The notes: a model not told the origin generated them from the letters alone. Counted from the stretch's first letter, positions 1 through 9,028 are shown. The stretch is 64,000 nt of DNA from Pseudomonas panipatensis (GCF_900099785.1 NZ_FNDS01000001.1:620001-684000), one strand, 5' to 3'. Made by a program: numbers and translations.

Positions 1-1272
1 GATCAGGCGCAGGATGGCCAGCGACAGGGATTCGACGTCACGGATGATGCCTTGGCCGTTGCAGCGCGGGCAGACGATGCCGCTGGTCTCGCCGAGGGAC
101 GGACGCAGGCGCTGGCGGGACATTTCCAGCAGGCCGAAGCGCGAGATGCGGCCGACCTGGACGCGGGCGCGGTCGGCCTCGAGGGCTTCGCGTACGCGTT
201 CTTCCACGGCGCGTTGGTTCTTCGCCGGGGTCATGTCGATGAAGTCGATGACGATCAGGCCGCCGATATCACGCAGGCGCAGCTGGCGGGCGATTTCTTC
301 CGCCGCTTCCAGGTTGGTCTGCAGGGCGGTTTCCTCGATGTCGCCGCCTTTGGTGGCGCGCGCCGAGTTGATGTCGATGGACACCAGGGCTTCGGTCGGG
401 TCGATGACGATCGAGCCGCCGGAGGGCAGCTTCACTTCGCGCTGGAAGGCGGTTTCGATCTGGCTTTCGATCTGGAAGCGGTTGAACAGCGGAACGCTGT
501 CCTGGTACAGCTTCACCTTGCTGGCGTACTGCGGCATGACCTGGCGGATGAAGTTCAGGGCTTCTTCCTGGGCGTCGATGCTGTCGATCAGCACTTCGCC
601 GATGTCCTGGCGCAGGTAGTCGCGGATGGCGCGGATGATGACGTTGCTTTCCTGGTAGATCAGGAAGGGCGCGCCGCGCTCGTTGGAGGCTTCCTTGATG
701 GCGCCCCAGAGCTGCAGCAGATAGTCCAGGTCCCACTGCAGTTCTTCGGAACTGCGGCCCAGGCCGGCGGTGCGGACGATCAGGCCCATGTCCGCCGGAG
801 CGTTCAGGCCGTTCAGCGCCTCGCGCAGCTCGTTGCGCTCTTCGCCTTCGATGCGACGGGAAATGCCACCGGCACGCGGGTTGTTCGGCATCAGCACCAG
901 GTAGCGGCCGGCGAGGCTGATGAAGGTGGTCAGGGCGGCGCCCTTGTTGCCGCGTTCCTCTTTCTCGACCTGAACGATGACTTCCTGACCCTCGCTCAGC
1001 ACATCCTTGATGTTGATGCGCCCTTCGGGGTTCTTCTTGAAGTATTCGCGGGAGATTTCCTTGAGGGGGAGGAATCCGTGGCGATCGGCGCCGAAGTCGA
1101 CGAAGGCGGCTTCAAGGCTGGGCTCGATGCGGGTGATTCGGCCTTTATAGATGTTGGCTTTTTTCTGTTCGCGCGCGCCGGACTCGATGTCCAGGTCGAA
1201 CAGGCGTTGGCCGTCTACCAGCGCTACACGCAACTCTTCGGGTTGAGTTGCGTTGATCAGCATTCTTTTCAT
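1..1272 (-). CDS. rne: Ribonuclease E, N-terminal catalytic part (cut by window edge)
   Basis: Endoribonuclease E, the main mRNA-decay and rRNA/tRNA-processing nuclease and the scaffold of the RNA degradosome at the inner membrane. The 424 residues present begin [10 protein letters not shown], as in E. coli and P. aeruginosa RNase E. The S1 RNA-binding region follows (about residues 36-120), then the DNase I-like catalytic region with [12 protein letters not shown] and IVIDFIDM, which carry the two metal-binding Asp residues. The Zn-link CPRCNGQG (Cys about 401 and 404) is close to the window end. The C-terminal scaffold half lies outside the window. No clear Shine-Dalgarno precedes the ATG at 1272, and a stable hairpin ends 12 nt upstream of it. 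The gene diverges from rluC across a leader of more than 500 nt. Identity is certain; the end is truncated only by the window. Confidence 0.97.
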   Translation of the reverse strand, partial: MKRMLINATQPEELRVALVDGQRLFDLDIESGAREQKKANIYKGRITRIEPSLEAAFVDFGADRHGFLPLKEISREYFKKNPEGRINIKDVLSEGQEVIVQVEKEERGNKGAALTTFISLAGRYLVLMPNNPRAGGISRRIEGEERNELREALNGLNAPADMGLIVRTAGLGRSSEELQWDLDYLLQLWGAIKEASNERGAPFLIYQESNVIIRAIRDYLRQDIGEVLIDSIDAQEEALNFIRQVMPQYASKVKLYQDSVPLFNRFQIESQIETAFQREVKLPSGGSIVIDPTEALVSIDINSARATKGGDIEETALQTNLEAAEEIARQLRLRDIGGLIVIDFIDMTPAKNQRAVEERVREALEADRARVQVGRISRFGLLEMSRQRLRPSLGETSGIVCPRCNGQGIIRDVESLSLAILRLI

Positions 1273-1284
1273 GTAGTACCAATG

Positions 1285-1305
1285 GTTTCCGGGGCTACCG
1301 GAAAC
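1285..1305 (-). promoter_or_regulatory. Hairpin in the rne leader next to the start codon
   Basis: An 8-bp perfect inverted repeat (GTTTCCGG / CCGGAAAC, 5-nt loop) lies 12 nt upstream of the rne ATG, inside the predicted transcript. In enteric bacteria RNase E represses its own synthesis through hairpins in a long 5' leader. The position and the lack of a Shine-Dalgarno fit that model. The function here is inference. Confidence 0.5.
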
Positions 1306-1796
1306 GGCAATCGGCACCCACGACTCTCATGGTCGGTGCTCAGGCGCGTACTCAGGAACGGCGGACCATTCCCGTGTCCAGCGACGCTCGGCTATCGATA
1401 GGCCGTGTCGCGACTACGTCTCCTGCTTGTCATGATCTAACAAGCAATCACAGGAGGAGGAATCAACTGTCAGAGGCGGACGATTGAAGTGCGTCTTGGA
1501 TCAGGGCTGCAGAAGCTACGCGATCCGACAGTTGTGCGTCTCCACCCTGCACGTTTCCCTTAAGAAGCGGGTGCCGCTCGCAGAATCCGGGAGCGGGTTG
1601 GCTGTATCACGGTTACCGAGGTAGCCGTGCGTCATGTCTCAAGGCTCGGGTTCCGAATCGTTGTGGCGGGGGTATCGCTGATCCGCCGCGGCAACGCTTC
1701 GCAGGACTGCCTCATGTCCGTTCAATGTGTTTGCAGGCAGTGGGGATGGCTTTTTCGCTAACATCCGCAGGCCTGGCCACTTTTGGCGGCGTCCCG

Positions 1797-1825
1797 ACTA
1801 TAACAGCAATGATTAAGTGCTTCAA
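1797..1825 (-). promoter_or_regulatory. Candidate sigma70 promoter of rne
   Basis: On the minus strand, TTGAAG (1825-1820) is followed after 17 nt by TATAGT (1802-1797). The start would be near 1790, giving an untranslated leader of about 520 nt before the rne ATG. The spacer between rne and rluC (1273-1853) holds no credible gene. It carries this promoter, the rluC promoter and the leader hairpin. Confidence 0.5.
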
Positions 1826-1838
1826 TTGAATGAAAAAT

Positions 1839-1847
1839 TGCTATGAT
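1839..1847 (+). promoter_or_regulatory. Extended -10 promoter of rluC, implying a leaderless mRNA
   Basis: TGCTATGAT is a textbook extended -10 element, and no good -35 lies upstream. With normal spacing, transcription would start at 1853-1855, on or next to the ATG of rluC at 1854. No Shine-Dalgarno is present before that ATG. Confidence 0.45.
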
Positions 1848-1853
1848 GCGCGC

Positions 1854-2810
1854 ATGACAACTCCCTCCTCTCCGACTTCCGGCGTACAGCTTCTGGAAGT
1901 CGCGCCGGAATATGCCGGTCAGCGCATTGATAATTTCTTACGTACTCAGCTCAAAGGCGTTCCCAAGACCTTGATCTATCGCATTTTGCGTAAAGGCGAA
2001 GTGCGGGTGAACAAGGGGCGGATCAAGCCGGAGTACAAGTTGCAGGCGGGGGACGTGGTACGGGTCCCGCCATTGCGCCTGGCCGAGCGCGACGAGCCGG
2101 CGCCGCTGTCCCAGGGTTTGTTGGAGCGACTGGAGGCCGCCATCGTCTATGAGGACAAGGCGCTGATCGTCATCAACAAGCCGGCAGGCATCGCCGTGCA
2201 TGGCGGTAGTGGCCTGAATTACGGCGTGATCGAGGCTTTCCGGCAGTTGCGTCCGGACACCAAGGATCTCGAATTGGTGCATCGCCTGGATCGTGATACC
2301 TCCGGTCTGCTGATGATCGCCAAGAAGCGCAGCATGCTGCGCCATCTGCATGAGGCTCTGCGCAACGAGCATGCGGTCGACAAGCGTTATCACGCATTGG
2401 TGCGCGGCAGTTGGCCCGCAGCCAAGAAGCAGGTGCGGGCGCCTTTGTTGAAGAACAACCTGCGCTCCGGTGAGCGCATGGTCGAGGTCAATGTCGAGGG
2501 CAAGGATGCGCTGACCGAGTTCAGGGTTCTGCGTCGTTTCGGTGACTTCGCCACCCTGGTCGAGGCGCGGCCCATCACTGGGCGCACCCATCAGATTCGT
2601 GTGCATGCCAAACATGCCGGGCACTCCATCGCTGGCGATGCCAAGTATGGCGATGAGGATTTCTCCCGCGAGATACGAGAGCTGGGTGGCAAGCGGCTGT
2701 TCCTGCATTCCGCGCAGTTGCGGGTGCCCATGCCGGATGGCTCGGTGCTGGAGTTGGAGGCGCCGGAGGATGACATGTGGCTGAGCACCCTGGAGCGCCT
2801 GGATGCCTGA
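1854..2810 (+). CDS. rluC: 23S rRNA pseudouridine synthase RluC
   Basis: Converts three uridines of 23S rRNA (955, 2504 and 2580 in E. coli numbering) to pseudouridine. The 318-aa protein has an S4 RNA-binding domain at residues 22-75 and the RluA-family catalytic motif HRLDRDTSG with the nucleophile near Asp146. [12 protein letters not shown], another conserved family motif, lies in the C-terminal half. The start MTTPSSPT at 1854 is preferred over the in-frame upstream ATG at 1830, which falls within the promoter. The gene diverges from rne and overlaps the HAD gene by 8 nt, so the two are probably co-transcribed. Close RluD/RluA paralogues exist, but the position next to rne supports RluC. 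Confidence 0.93.
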   Translation: MTTPSSPTSGVQLLEVAPEYAGQRIDNFLRTQLKGVPKTLIYRILRKGEVRVNKGRIKPEYKLQAGDVVRVPPLRLAERDEPAPLSQGLLERLEAAIVYEDKALIVINKPAGIAVHGGSGLNYGVIEAFRQLRPDTKDLELVHRLDRDTSGLLMIAKKRSMLRHLHEALRNEHAVDKRYHALVRGSWPAAKKQVRAPLLKNNLRSGERMVEVNVEGKDALTEFRVLRRFGDFATLVEARPITGRTHQIRVHAKHAGHSIAGDAKYGDEDFSREIRELGGKRLFLHSAQLRVPMPDGSVLELEAPEDDMWLSTLERLDA

Positions 2811-3498
2811 CTACTCGCTGCTGATCTTCGACTGGGACGGCACCCTGGTCGATTCCATTGGGCGTATCGTCGAGTCCATGCGCGTGGCCGCCGGGCGCTC
2901 CGGTTTGCCCTGGCGTAGCGATGAGGCGATCAAGGGCATCATCGGCCTCGGGTTGCCCGAGGCGATTCAGACGCTGTACCCGGAAGTCGATGATGCAGCG
3001 GCGCTGAGTGTCTTTCGTCGCGACTATGGCGAGCATTATCTGTTGCTGGAGGCCGAGCCCTCGCCGCTTTTCCCGGGGGTGATGGACGCGTTGGAGCATT
3101 TTCGCCATTGCGGTTTCCGTCTGGCGGTGGCGACCGGCAAGAGTCGGCGCGGTTTGGATCGAGTGCTGGCAGGGCAGGGGTGGCAGCGCTTCTTCGATAT
3201 CACGCGTGCTGCGGATGAATCGGCGAGCAAGCCGGATCCGCGGATGCTGCATGAAATACTTGCGCATTGCCGTGTCGATCCTCGACGCGCGCTCATGGTC
3301 GGCGATTCGCCGTTCGATCTGGAGATGGCTCGGCGTGCTGGAATGGATTCGGTGGCGGTAGCCTATGGCGCTCAGCCTTTGTCGGTTTTGCGTGAGTTCG
3401 GACCGAGTCTGGAAATCGAGCATTTCAATGAGTTGCGTGCCTGGCTGGATGGCCGGGTAACGAGTCCGCAGGGTGAGGTGAGTGGATATGTCGGATGA
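2803..3498 (+). CDS. HAD-family hydrolase (phosphoglycolate phosphatase-like)
   Basis: A 231-aa haloacid dehalogenase-like phosphatase of subfamily IA. Motif I is [10 protein letters not shown] with nucleophile Asp10 and acid Asp12. Motif II is the Thr in VATGKS, motif III the Lys in SKPDP, and motif IV is [11 protein letters not shown]. These residues predict a cytosolic Mg-dependent phosphomonoesterase acting on a small phosphorylated metabolite; the substrate cannot be read from the sequence. It overlaps rluC upstream by 8 nt and sppA downstream by 11 nt, giving a tight three-gene unit that is also conserved in other Pseudomonas. It resembles Gph, but I do not assign that name. Confidence 0.88.
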   Translation: MPDYSLLIFDWDGTLVDSIGRIVESMRVAAGRSGLPWRSDEAIKGIIGLGLPEAIQTLYPEVDDAAALSVFRRDYGEHYLLLEAEPSPLFPGVMDALEHFRHCGFRLAVATGKSRRGLDRVLAGQGWQRFFDITRAADESASKPDPRMLHEILAHCRVDPRRALMVGDSPFDLEMARRAGMDSVAVAYGAQPLSVLREFGPSLEIEHFNELRAWLDGRVTSPQGEVSGYVG

Positions 3499-4468
3499 AT
3501 GGAAGGCGGAAGAGCCTGGTGCGGTCGACGGCAAGAGCTGGAAGCTGCTGGAGAAGGCGGTGCTCGCGGGTGTCGAGGAGCAGCGCAGGGCGCGGCGCTG
3601 GGGAGTTTTCTTCAAGCTGCTGACGTTCTTTTATTTGTTCTTTGCCTTGGCGATGTTCACGCCTTGGGGTGGTTTGACGAAGACCGCATCGCGCAGTGCC
3701 AGCCATACCGCGCTGATCGAAGTGAAGGGGATGATTGCCGATGACGAGCCGGCCAGCGCCGATAATATCGTTGGTGCGCTGAAGGCGGCCTTCGAGGATG
3801 CGGGTACCAAGGGCATCATTCTGCGCATCAATAGCCCGGGCGGCAGTCCGGTGCAGTCCGGCTATATATATGACGAAATCGGCCGTCTGCGTGCTTTGCA
3901 TCCGAATATCAAGGTCTATGCCGTCGTTAGCGATCTGGGGGCTTCCGGCGCTTATTACATTGCCAGTGCGGCTGATCAGATCTATGCCGACAAGGCCAGT
4001 CTGGTGGGGTCCATTGGTGTGACTGCGGCTACTTTCGGCTTCGTCGGTACCATGGAGAAGCTGGGGGTCGATCGTCGTGTCTATACCTCCGGTGAGCACA
4101 AGGCATTTCTCGATCCATTCCAGCCGCCGAAGGCGGACGAAACCCAGTTCTGGCAGGGGGTCCTGGACGCCACGCATAGGCAGTTCATCGATAGCGTGAA
4201 GAAAGGGCGTGGTGATCGCCTGAAGGACAAGGAGCATCCTGAGTTGTTCTCGGGCTTGATCTGGTCCGGCGAGCAGGCGCTTCAGTTGGGCTTGATCGAT
4301 GGCTTGGGCAGTAGTAGTTATGTGGCTCGGGAAGTGATCAAGGAAAAGGAAATCGTCGACTACACCATCCAGGAAACACCTTTCGATCGATTCACCAAGA
4401 AGCTCGGTGCCAGCGTTGCCGAGCGTCTTGCGCTGTGGATGGGTTGGCAGGGGCCGGCACTGCGCTGA
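3488..4468 (+). CDS. sppA: Signal peptide peptidase SppA (S49 family)
   Basis: Inner-membrane serine protease of the S49 family that degrades cleaved signal peptides and other membrane-associated peptides. The 326-aa protein is the short, single-domain form. A cytoplasmic N-terminus is followed by one membrane segment (about 38-58) and the protease fold. The nucleophile is Ser153 in DLGASGAYYIAS and the general base is Lys205 in SGEHKAFLDPF. INSPGGSP is the conserved oxyanion region. ATG 3488 is chosen over GTG 3482 because GAGGTG sits 8 nt before it. It is the last gene of the rluC-HAD-sppA unit and ends just before a strong terminator. Confidence 0.92.
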   Translation: MSDEWKAEEPGAVDGKSWKLLEKAVLAGVEEQRRARRWGVFFKLLTFFYLFFALAMFTPWGGLTKTASRSASHTALIEVKGMIADDEPASADNIVGALKAAFEDAGTKGIILRINSPGGSPVQSGYIYDEIGRLRALHPNIKVYAVVSDLGASGAYYIASAADQIYADKASLVGSIGVTAATFGFVGTMEKLGVDRRVYTSGEHKAFLDPFQPPKADETQFWQGVLDATHRQFIDSVKKGRGDRLKDKEHPELFSGLIWSGEQALQLGLIDGLGSSSYVAREVIKEKEIVDYTIQETPFDRFTKKLGASVAERLALWMGWQGPALR

Positions 4469-4485
4469 TGCCCGTCGCGTGAAAG

Positions 4486-4513
4486 AAAAGCCCGGCATTG
4501 GCCGGGCTTTTTC
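4486..4513. terminator. Bidirectional terminator between sppA and maf
   Basis: An A tract, AAGCCCGGC, a 4-nt loop, GCCGGGCTT and a T tract form a perfect intrinsic terminator readable on both strands. It lies between the convergent sppA and maf genes. Confidence 0.9.
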
Positions 4514-4523
4514 ATTGTTCGGT

Positions 4524-5102
4524 TCAGGGTATCTGCACGCCCTCGTTGAGCAGCATGTCCACCAGGCGGATCAGTGGTAGGCCGATCAGGCTGGTGGCGT
4601 CGCTGCCTTCGGTACTGCTGAACAAGCTGACGCCCAGGCCTTCGGCCTTGAAGCTGCCTGCGCAGTCGAAAGGTTGCTCCGCTTCCAGGTAGCGGCGTAT
4701 GCGTGCGTCGTCCAGTTTGCGGAAGTGGACGGTGAAGGGGATGCAGTCCACCTGGCACTGGCCATTGGCGCTGTCGAGCAGGGCGAGCCCGGTCAGAAAG
4801 CTGACGCTGGCGCCGCTGGCGGTTTTGAGTTGCTCCATTGCGCGCTCTAGGGTGTGCGGTTTGCCGAGAATGCGTTCGCCATTGATGGCGGCCTGGTCCG
4901 AGCCGATGATCAAATGCTGTGGGTAGCGTTCTGCAAGCGCCCGTGCCTTGGCTTCCGCCAGGCGGCATACCAGTTGCCGGGCGTTTTCGCCGGGAAGCGG
5001 GCTTTCATCTATTTGCGGGCTGGCGCATTCGAATGGCAGGCGGAGGCGTTGCAGGAGTTCGCGCCGGTAGGGCGAACTGGAGGCAAGTATCAGTGGGCGC
5101 AT
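4524..5102 (-). CDS. maf: Maf-family nucleotide pyrophosphatase (YceF type)
   Basis: House-cleaning nucleotide pyrophosphatase. YceF-type members hydrolyse 7-methyl-GTP and keep modified nucleotides out of RNA. The 192-aa protein begins with the Maf signature LILASSSPYRRELL. Conserved IIGSDQ (Asp69) and the substrate-loop region QIDESPLPGE are present. It sits next to yceD-rpmF-plsX, divergently, as yceF does in gammaproteobacteria, which favours the YceF subtype over YhdE. The substrate subtype is inferred from context and overall resemblance. Confidence 0.88.
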   Translation of the reverse strand: MRPLILASSSPYRRELLQRLRLPFECASPQIDESPLPGENARQLVCRLAEAKARALAERYPQHLIIGSDQAAINGERILGKPHTLERAMEQLKTASGASVSFLTGLALLDSANGQCQVDCIPFTVHFRKLDDARIRRYLEAEQPFDCAGSFKAEGLGVSLFSSTEGSDATSLIGLPLIRLVDMLLNEGVQIP

Positions 5103-5175
5103 GGGTGGCTCCTTCGAGAGTGGGGCGATTCTAGCGAAAAGGGCTGTCCATACAGCGGTTTATGGCTAATTTCCT

Positions 5176-5203
5176 TTGACAGGGGCGGGGGCATCCCTAT
5201 AAT
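5176..5203 (+). promoter_or_regulatory. Near-consensus sigma70 promoter of yceD-rpmF-plsX
   Basis: TTGACA (5176-5181), a 16-nt spacer and TATAAT (5198-5203) match both consensus boxes perfectly. Transcription should begin near 5210, only about 0-4 nt before the yceD ATG at 5213. There is no room for a ribosome binding site. Confidence 0.85.
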
Positions 5204-5212
5204 GGCGCGCTT

Positions 5213-5743
5213 ATGTTGAATGGGCCGATACCACCTCACGTCGATCCGCGCAAATTGGTAGAGCGCGAAGCCACCCTCGAAGGTGAGCTTCCGCTCGTCA
5301 AGATGCCGCGGGTTTGCGAGCAGTTGACCAGCAGTGAAGGCAATGTCCGGGCGAAGTTTTCCTTCTTCCGTGACGAGCAGAAGCTGGCGGTCATGCATGT
5401 CAATCTCGATGCTGAGGTCAGCATGGTATGCCAACGCTGCCTTGAGCCGGCAACTTTCCATGTGGGTGGTGAATACGATTTCGCCATCATTCAGGAAGGT
5501 AAGACGGTTGAAGGTCTGCCGAAGGGCTACGATGCGCTGGAAGTGGGAGAGGAACCCCTCGATCTGGTGTCTTTGGTCGAGGATGAGCTGTTGCTCGCCT
5601 TGCCCATCGTTCCGGTCCATGACCCTGAAGAATGCCAGCATCCGGCGGGATTTGCAGCAGCGCCCGAGCCGAGCGAGAGCGAGGAAGAACGTCCCAACCC
5701 GTTCAGCGTACTGGCGCAGTTGAAGCGTGACCCAAACGTTTAG
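5213..5743 (+). CDS. yceD: YceD / DUF177, large ribosomal subunit accumulation protein
   Basis: DUF177 protein of 176 aa, needed in plants and bacteria for normal 23S rRNA and 50S subunit accumulation. Visible marks are the N-terminal LNGPIPPHVDPRKLVE block, the central CQRCLEP Cys pair and an acidic C-terminus with a PNPF segment. It directly precedes rpmF (L32), its almost universal partner. The start at ATG 5213 has no Shine-Dalgarno, and the perfect promoter just upstream makes the mRNA leaderless or nearly so. No alternative downstream ATG keeps the conserved N-terminus. The molecular activity is unknown. Confidence 0.92.
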   Translation: MLNGPIPPHVDPRKLVEREATLEGELPLVKMPRVCEQLTSSEGNVRAKFSFFRDEQKLAVMHVNLDAEVSMVCQRCLEPATFHVGGEYDFAIIQEGKTVEGLPKGYDALEVGEEPLDLVSLVEDELLLALPIVPVHDPEECQHPAGFAAAPEPSESEEERPNPFSVLAQLKRDPNV

Positions 5744-5756
5744 GAGTTAATCAATC

Positions 5757-5939
5757 ATGGCTGTTCAGCAGAACAAAAAATCCCGTTCCGCTCGTGACAT
5801 GCGTCGTTCCCACGATGCTCTCGATGCGAACGCTCTGTCCGTAGAAAAGAGCACCGGTGAAGTGCATCTGCGCCACCACGTCTCCCCGGACGGTTTCTAT
5901 CGCGGCCGCAAGGTCGTAGACAAGGGCTCTGACGAGTAA
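5757..5939 (+). CDS. rpmF: 50S ribosomal protein L32
   Basis: Sixty-residue ribosomal protein L32 beginning [20 protein letters not shown], with the typical basic N-terminus and the [20 protein letters not shown] core. It lacks the Cys4 zinc ribbon found in some L32 forms, as usual in gammaproteobacteria. It lies 13 nt after yceD, with a GGAG ribosome binding site in the gap, and 3 nt before plsX, the standard yceD-rpmF-plsX operon. Confidence 0.98.
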   Translation: MAVQQNKKSRSARDMRRSHDALDANALSVEKSTGEVHLRHHVSPDGFYRGRKVVDKGSDE

Positions 5940-5942
5940 TCC

Positions 5943-6950
5943 TTGTCCGCACCAATCATCGCGATTGATGCAATGGGTGGGGACTTCGGTCCCCACTGCA
6001 TTGTTCCGGCCTGTATTGCCTTTTTGGCCGGGAATCCCTTCCTGCAACTGGTCCTCGTTGGCCAGGCCTCCCTCCTTGAAGATCTCTGCGCCCGCGTCCC
6101 TGCGGTCGATCGGCCACGTCTGCACATCCAGCACGCGAGCGAAGTCATAGGTATGGACGAGCGTCCATCCCAAGCGCTGCGCGGCAAACCTGACTCCTCT
6201 ATGCGCGTTGCCTTGGAGCTGGTTCGCGATGGTGCGGCGCACGCCTGCGTCAGTGCCGGTAATACCGGGGCTTTGATGGCGCTATCGCGTTATCTGCTGA
6301 AGACCTTGCCGGGTATCGATCGTCCGGCGATGGTGACCGCAGTGCCGACTCAGACCGGACATTGCCATTTGCTGGATCTGGGCGCCAATGTCGATTGCAG
6401 TGCCGAGCACCTTTATCAATTCGCCGTCATGGGCGCAGTCGCTGCCGAGGCGCTGGGCAAGGCGCGACCAAGGGTTGCGTTGCTAAATGTCGGTACCGAG
6501 GAGATCAAGGGCAACCAGCAGGTGAAGTTGGCGTCCAACCTGCTGGAGCAGGCAAAGGGGATCAACTACATCGGCTACATAGAGGGCGATGGTCTCTACC
6601 GTGGATTGGCTGACGTGGTGGTCTGCGATGGCTTCGTTGGCAATATCCTGCTCAAGGCCAGCGAGGGATTGGCGGCCATGGTGGTCAGTCGATTGGAGGA
6701 GTTGTTTGCCTCAAGTCTTTCGGCCAAGGCCATTGGTCTTGTCGCCATGCCGTTGCTGCGCCGTCTGCGGGGGGATTTGACGCCAGCTCGACACAATGGC
6801 GCCAGCTTCCTCGGTTTGCAGGGGATCGTGGTGAAAAGCCACGGCAGTGCAGGCGAGGAGGGGATTCAGAGCGCCTTGCGTCGGGCTTTGGTCGAAGTTC
6901 GCGAGAACTTGCCTCAGCGACTCCATGGGCGTCTTGAGACGCTTCTCTAA
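5943..6950 (+). CDS. plsX: Phosphate acyltransferase PlsX
   Basis: Converts acyl-ACP to acyl-phosphate, the substrate of PlsY, at the first committed step of membrane phospholipid synthesis. It acts at the inner face of the membrane. The 335-aa sequence starts [12 protein letters not shown], the hallmark of the family, and contains [12 protein letters not shown] and [12 protein letters not shown]. The start codon is TTG at 5943, 3 nt after the rpmF stop; no ATG precedes the conserved IAIDAMGGD. It heads the fatty-acid cluster that continues with fabD after a 207-nt gap. Confidence 0.95.
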   Translation: MSAPIIAIDAMGGDFGPHCIVPACIAFLAGNPFLQLVLVGQASLLEDLCARVPAVDRPRLHIQHASEVIGMDERPSQALRGKPDSSMRVALELVRDGAAHACVSAGNTGALMALSRYLLKTLPGIDRPAMVTAVPTQTGHCHLLDLGANVDCSAEHLYQFAVMGAVAAEALGKARPRVALLNVGTEEIKGNQQVKLASNLLEQAKGINYIGYIEGDGLYRGLADVVVCDGFVGNILLKASEGLAAMVVSRLEELFASSLSAKAIGLVAMPLLRRLRGDLTPARHNGASFLGLQGIVVKSHGSAGEEGIQSALRRALVEVRENLPQRLHGRLETLL

Positions 6951-7157
6951 GTTCCTGATAGAAAAGGGAATTGAGATTTTTGACAGGAAAAGAGGGTATG
7001 CTTTCGCGATCTCATGAGGCGTTCAGTCTTGCGCGGGAGAGAGATCACTTTTCGATGTGACCGCGCCTGAAAGGCCGTCATCCAACTGTCAGTTCCATGC
7101 GCCAGGCTGCTGCCGGCGTTTCCCCTTCGACGAAACAGACACAAGGGACCCTTTGCA

Positions 7158-8096
7158 ATGTCCGCATCCCTCGCTTTCGTTTTCCCTGGTCAGGGTTCGC
7201 AGTCTCTCGGCATGCTCGCCGAGTTGGGCGCGCAGCACGCGCCGGTGCGCGATACCTTCGCCGAAGCCTCGGTCGCTCTGGGTTATGACCTCTGGGCGCT
7301 GGTGCAGGAAGGTCCGGAAGAGCGCTTGAATCAAACCGACAAGACCCAGCCGGCAATCCTTGCAGCCTCCATCGCCCTCTGGCGCCTCTGGCAGAATGAG
7401 GGGGGCAATGCGCCGGCCTATGTCGCTGGACACAGCCTGGGCGAGTATTCGGCTCTGGTGGCCGCCGGTAGCCTGGCGTTCGCCGATGCGGTGAAGCTCG
7501 TCGAGCGCCGCGGTCAATTGATGCAGGAAGCGGTGCCGGCCGGTACTGGTGGCATGGCCGCGATCCTCGGTCTGGAAGATGCTGACGTCCTTGCTGCTTG
7601 TGCCGAAGCGGCGCAGGGGGAAGTGGTCAGTGCAGTGAACTTCAATGCGCCGGGTCAGGTGGTGATCGCGGGAGCTGCCCAGGCTGTCGAGCGTGCCATC
7701 GAAGCCTGCAAGTCGCGTGGCGCCAAGCGTGCCGTTGCGCTACCGGTCAGCGTGCCGTCGCACTGCGCGCTGATGCGTCCGGCTGCAGAACGTTTCGCCG
7801 AGTCGATCGAGGCCATTGAGTGGCAGCTTCCCAAGATCTCCCTGGTACAGAATGTCAGCGCTCAGGTGCCGGCCGATCTGGCCACCCTCAAGCGTGACCT
7901 TTTGGCGCAGCTCTACAGCCCGGTGCGCTGGGTCGAGACTGTCCAGTTGCTGGCCGCCAAGGGTGTCAGCGATCTGGTAGAGTGCGGCCCAGGCAAGGTG
8001 CTCGCCGGTTTGAACAAACGCTGCGCCAAGGGTGTGAATACCCACAATCTGGATTCCGCGGACGCCTTTTCGGCGGCTCGTGCGGCTCTGGCTTGA
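7158..8096 (+). CDS. fabD: Malonyl-CoA:ACP transacylase FabD
   Basis: Loads malonate from malonyl-CoA onto acyl carrier protein, feeding type II fatty-acid synthesis in the cytosol. In this 312-aa protein the nucleophile is Ser93 in GHSLGE and the partner is His202 in VPSHCALM. FPGQGSQ lies near the N-terminus. The Ser/His positions are shifted by one from E. coli (92/201). An AAGGGA ribosome binding site precedes ATG 7158. The 207-nt gap after plsX shows TTGACA- and TATGCT-like boxes at unsuitable spacing, so I do not call a promoter there. It is 15 nt upstream of fabG. Confidence 0.97.
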   Translation: MSASLAFVFPGQGSQSLGMLAELGAQHAPVRDTFAEASVALGYDLWALVQEGPEERLNQTDKTQPAILAASIALWRLWQNEGGNAPAYVAGHSLGEYSALVAAGSLAFADAVKLVERRGQLMQEAVPAGTGGMAAILGLEDADVLAACAEAAQGEVVSAVNFNAPGQVVIAGAAQAVERAIEACKSRGAKRAVALPVSVPSHCALMRPAAERFAESIEAIEWQLPKISLVQNVSAQVPADLATLKRDLLAQLYSPVRWVETVQLLAAKGVSDLVECGPGKVLAGLNKRCAKGVNTHNLDSADAFSAARAALA

Positions 8097-8111
8097 ACAG
8101 GAGAAATAAGC

Positions 8112-8855
8112 ATGAGTTTGCAAGGTAAGGTCGCCCTGGTAACGGGCGCGAGCCGCGGCATCGGCCAGGCTATCGCGCTGGAACTCGGCCGTCTTGGCGC
8201 CGTCGTCATCGGTACCGCCACCAGTGCCTCCGGTGCCGAGAAGATCGCTGAATATCTCAAGGCCAATGGCATCGAAGGTGCCGGCCTGGTGCTGGACGTC
8301 TCCAATGATGAGTCGGTCGCATCGACCCTCGAACACATCCAGCAGCACCTCGGTCAGCCGCTGATCGTCGTCAACAACGCGGGCATCACCCGCGATAATC
8401 TGCTGATGCGGATGAAGGACGACGAGTGGTTCGACGTGGTGAACACTAACCTGAACAGTCTCTACCGTCTGTCGAAAGCCGTACTGCGTGGTATGACCAA
8501 GGCTCGTTGGGGTCGCATCATCAATATCGGTTCGGTGGTCGGCGCGATGGGCAATGCCGGGCAGACCAACTATGCTGCTGCAAAGGCCGGCCTAGAGGGC
8601 TTCACCCGTGCGCTGGCGCGCGAAGTGGGCTCCCGCGCCATCACCGTGAACGCCGTGGCGCCGGGCTTCATCGATACCGATATGACTCGTGAGCTGCCGG
8701 AGGCACAACGCGAAGCGCTGCTCGGACAGATTCCACTGGGTCGTCTTGGTCAAGCCGAAGAGATCGCCAAAGTGGTAGGATTCCTCGCCTCCGATGGCGC
8801 CGCCTATGTAACGGGCGCCACGGTACCGGTGAACGGCGGAATGTACATGAGTTGA
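8112..8855 (+). CDS. fabG: 3-oxoacyl-ACP reductase FabG
   Basis: NADPH-dependent reduction of 3-oxoacyl-ACP in fatty-acid elongation. It is a 247-aa classical short-chain dehydrogenase. Cofactor motif TGASRGIG is at residues 11-18, followed by NNAG, and the catalytic set is Ser141, Tyr154 and Lys158 (YAAAK). The C-terminal VNGGMYM is typical of FabG. AGGAG lies before the ATG. It is 15 nt after fabD and 194 nt before acpP, which has its own promoter. Confidence 0.96.
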   Translation: MSLQGKVALVTGASRGIGQAIALELGRLGAVVIGTATSASGAEKIAEYLKANGIEGAGLVLDVSNDESVASTLEHIQQHLGQPLIVVNNAGITRDNLLMRMKDDEWFDVVNTNLNSLYRLSKAVLRGMTKARWGRIINIGSVVGAMGNAGQTNYAAAKAGLEGFTRALAREVGSRAITVNAVAPGFIDTDMTRELPEAQREALLGQIPLGRLGQAEEIAKVVGFLASDGAAYVTGATVPVNGGMYMS

Positions 8856-8971
8856 ATGTGACGTTACCTTTCGCGGAGGTGTCATATGGGCTGTCTAAAA
8901 TCCGCTATAAAGATGCATCTGGGTTATAGACAGAACATTGGGGTGGCCGTGAAGGGGCGTCGGCGTTCAGC

Positions 8972-8999
8972 TTGAAATGCAGAAAACCCTTTCTATACA
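8972..8999 (+). promoter_or_regulatory. Promoter of acpP
   Basis: TTGAAA (8972-8977), a 16-nt spacer and TATACA (8994-8999) form a good sigma70 promoter in the fabG-acpP gap. It gives a leader of about 44 nt. A separate promoter fits the very high AcpP level the cell needs. Confidence 0.65.
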
Positions 9000-9028
9000 C
9001 TTACCCGCAGCCCAGCTGCACGGATTGT

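Noticed and set aside
52-1401. 449-codon open frame antisense to rne
   Set aside because: Low-complexity Ala/Gly/Asp/Val composition typical of high-GC antisense frames; rne on the other strand has full family similarity.
6971-7002. Possible fabD promoter (TTGAGA / TTGACA and TATGCT)
   Set aside because: Spacings of 20 and 11 nt do not fit sigma70, so no promoter is called in the plsX-fabD gap.
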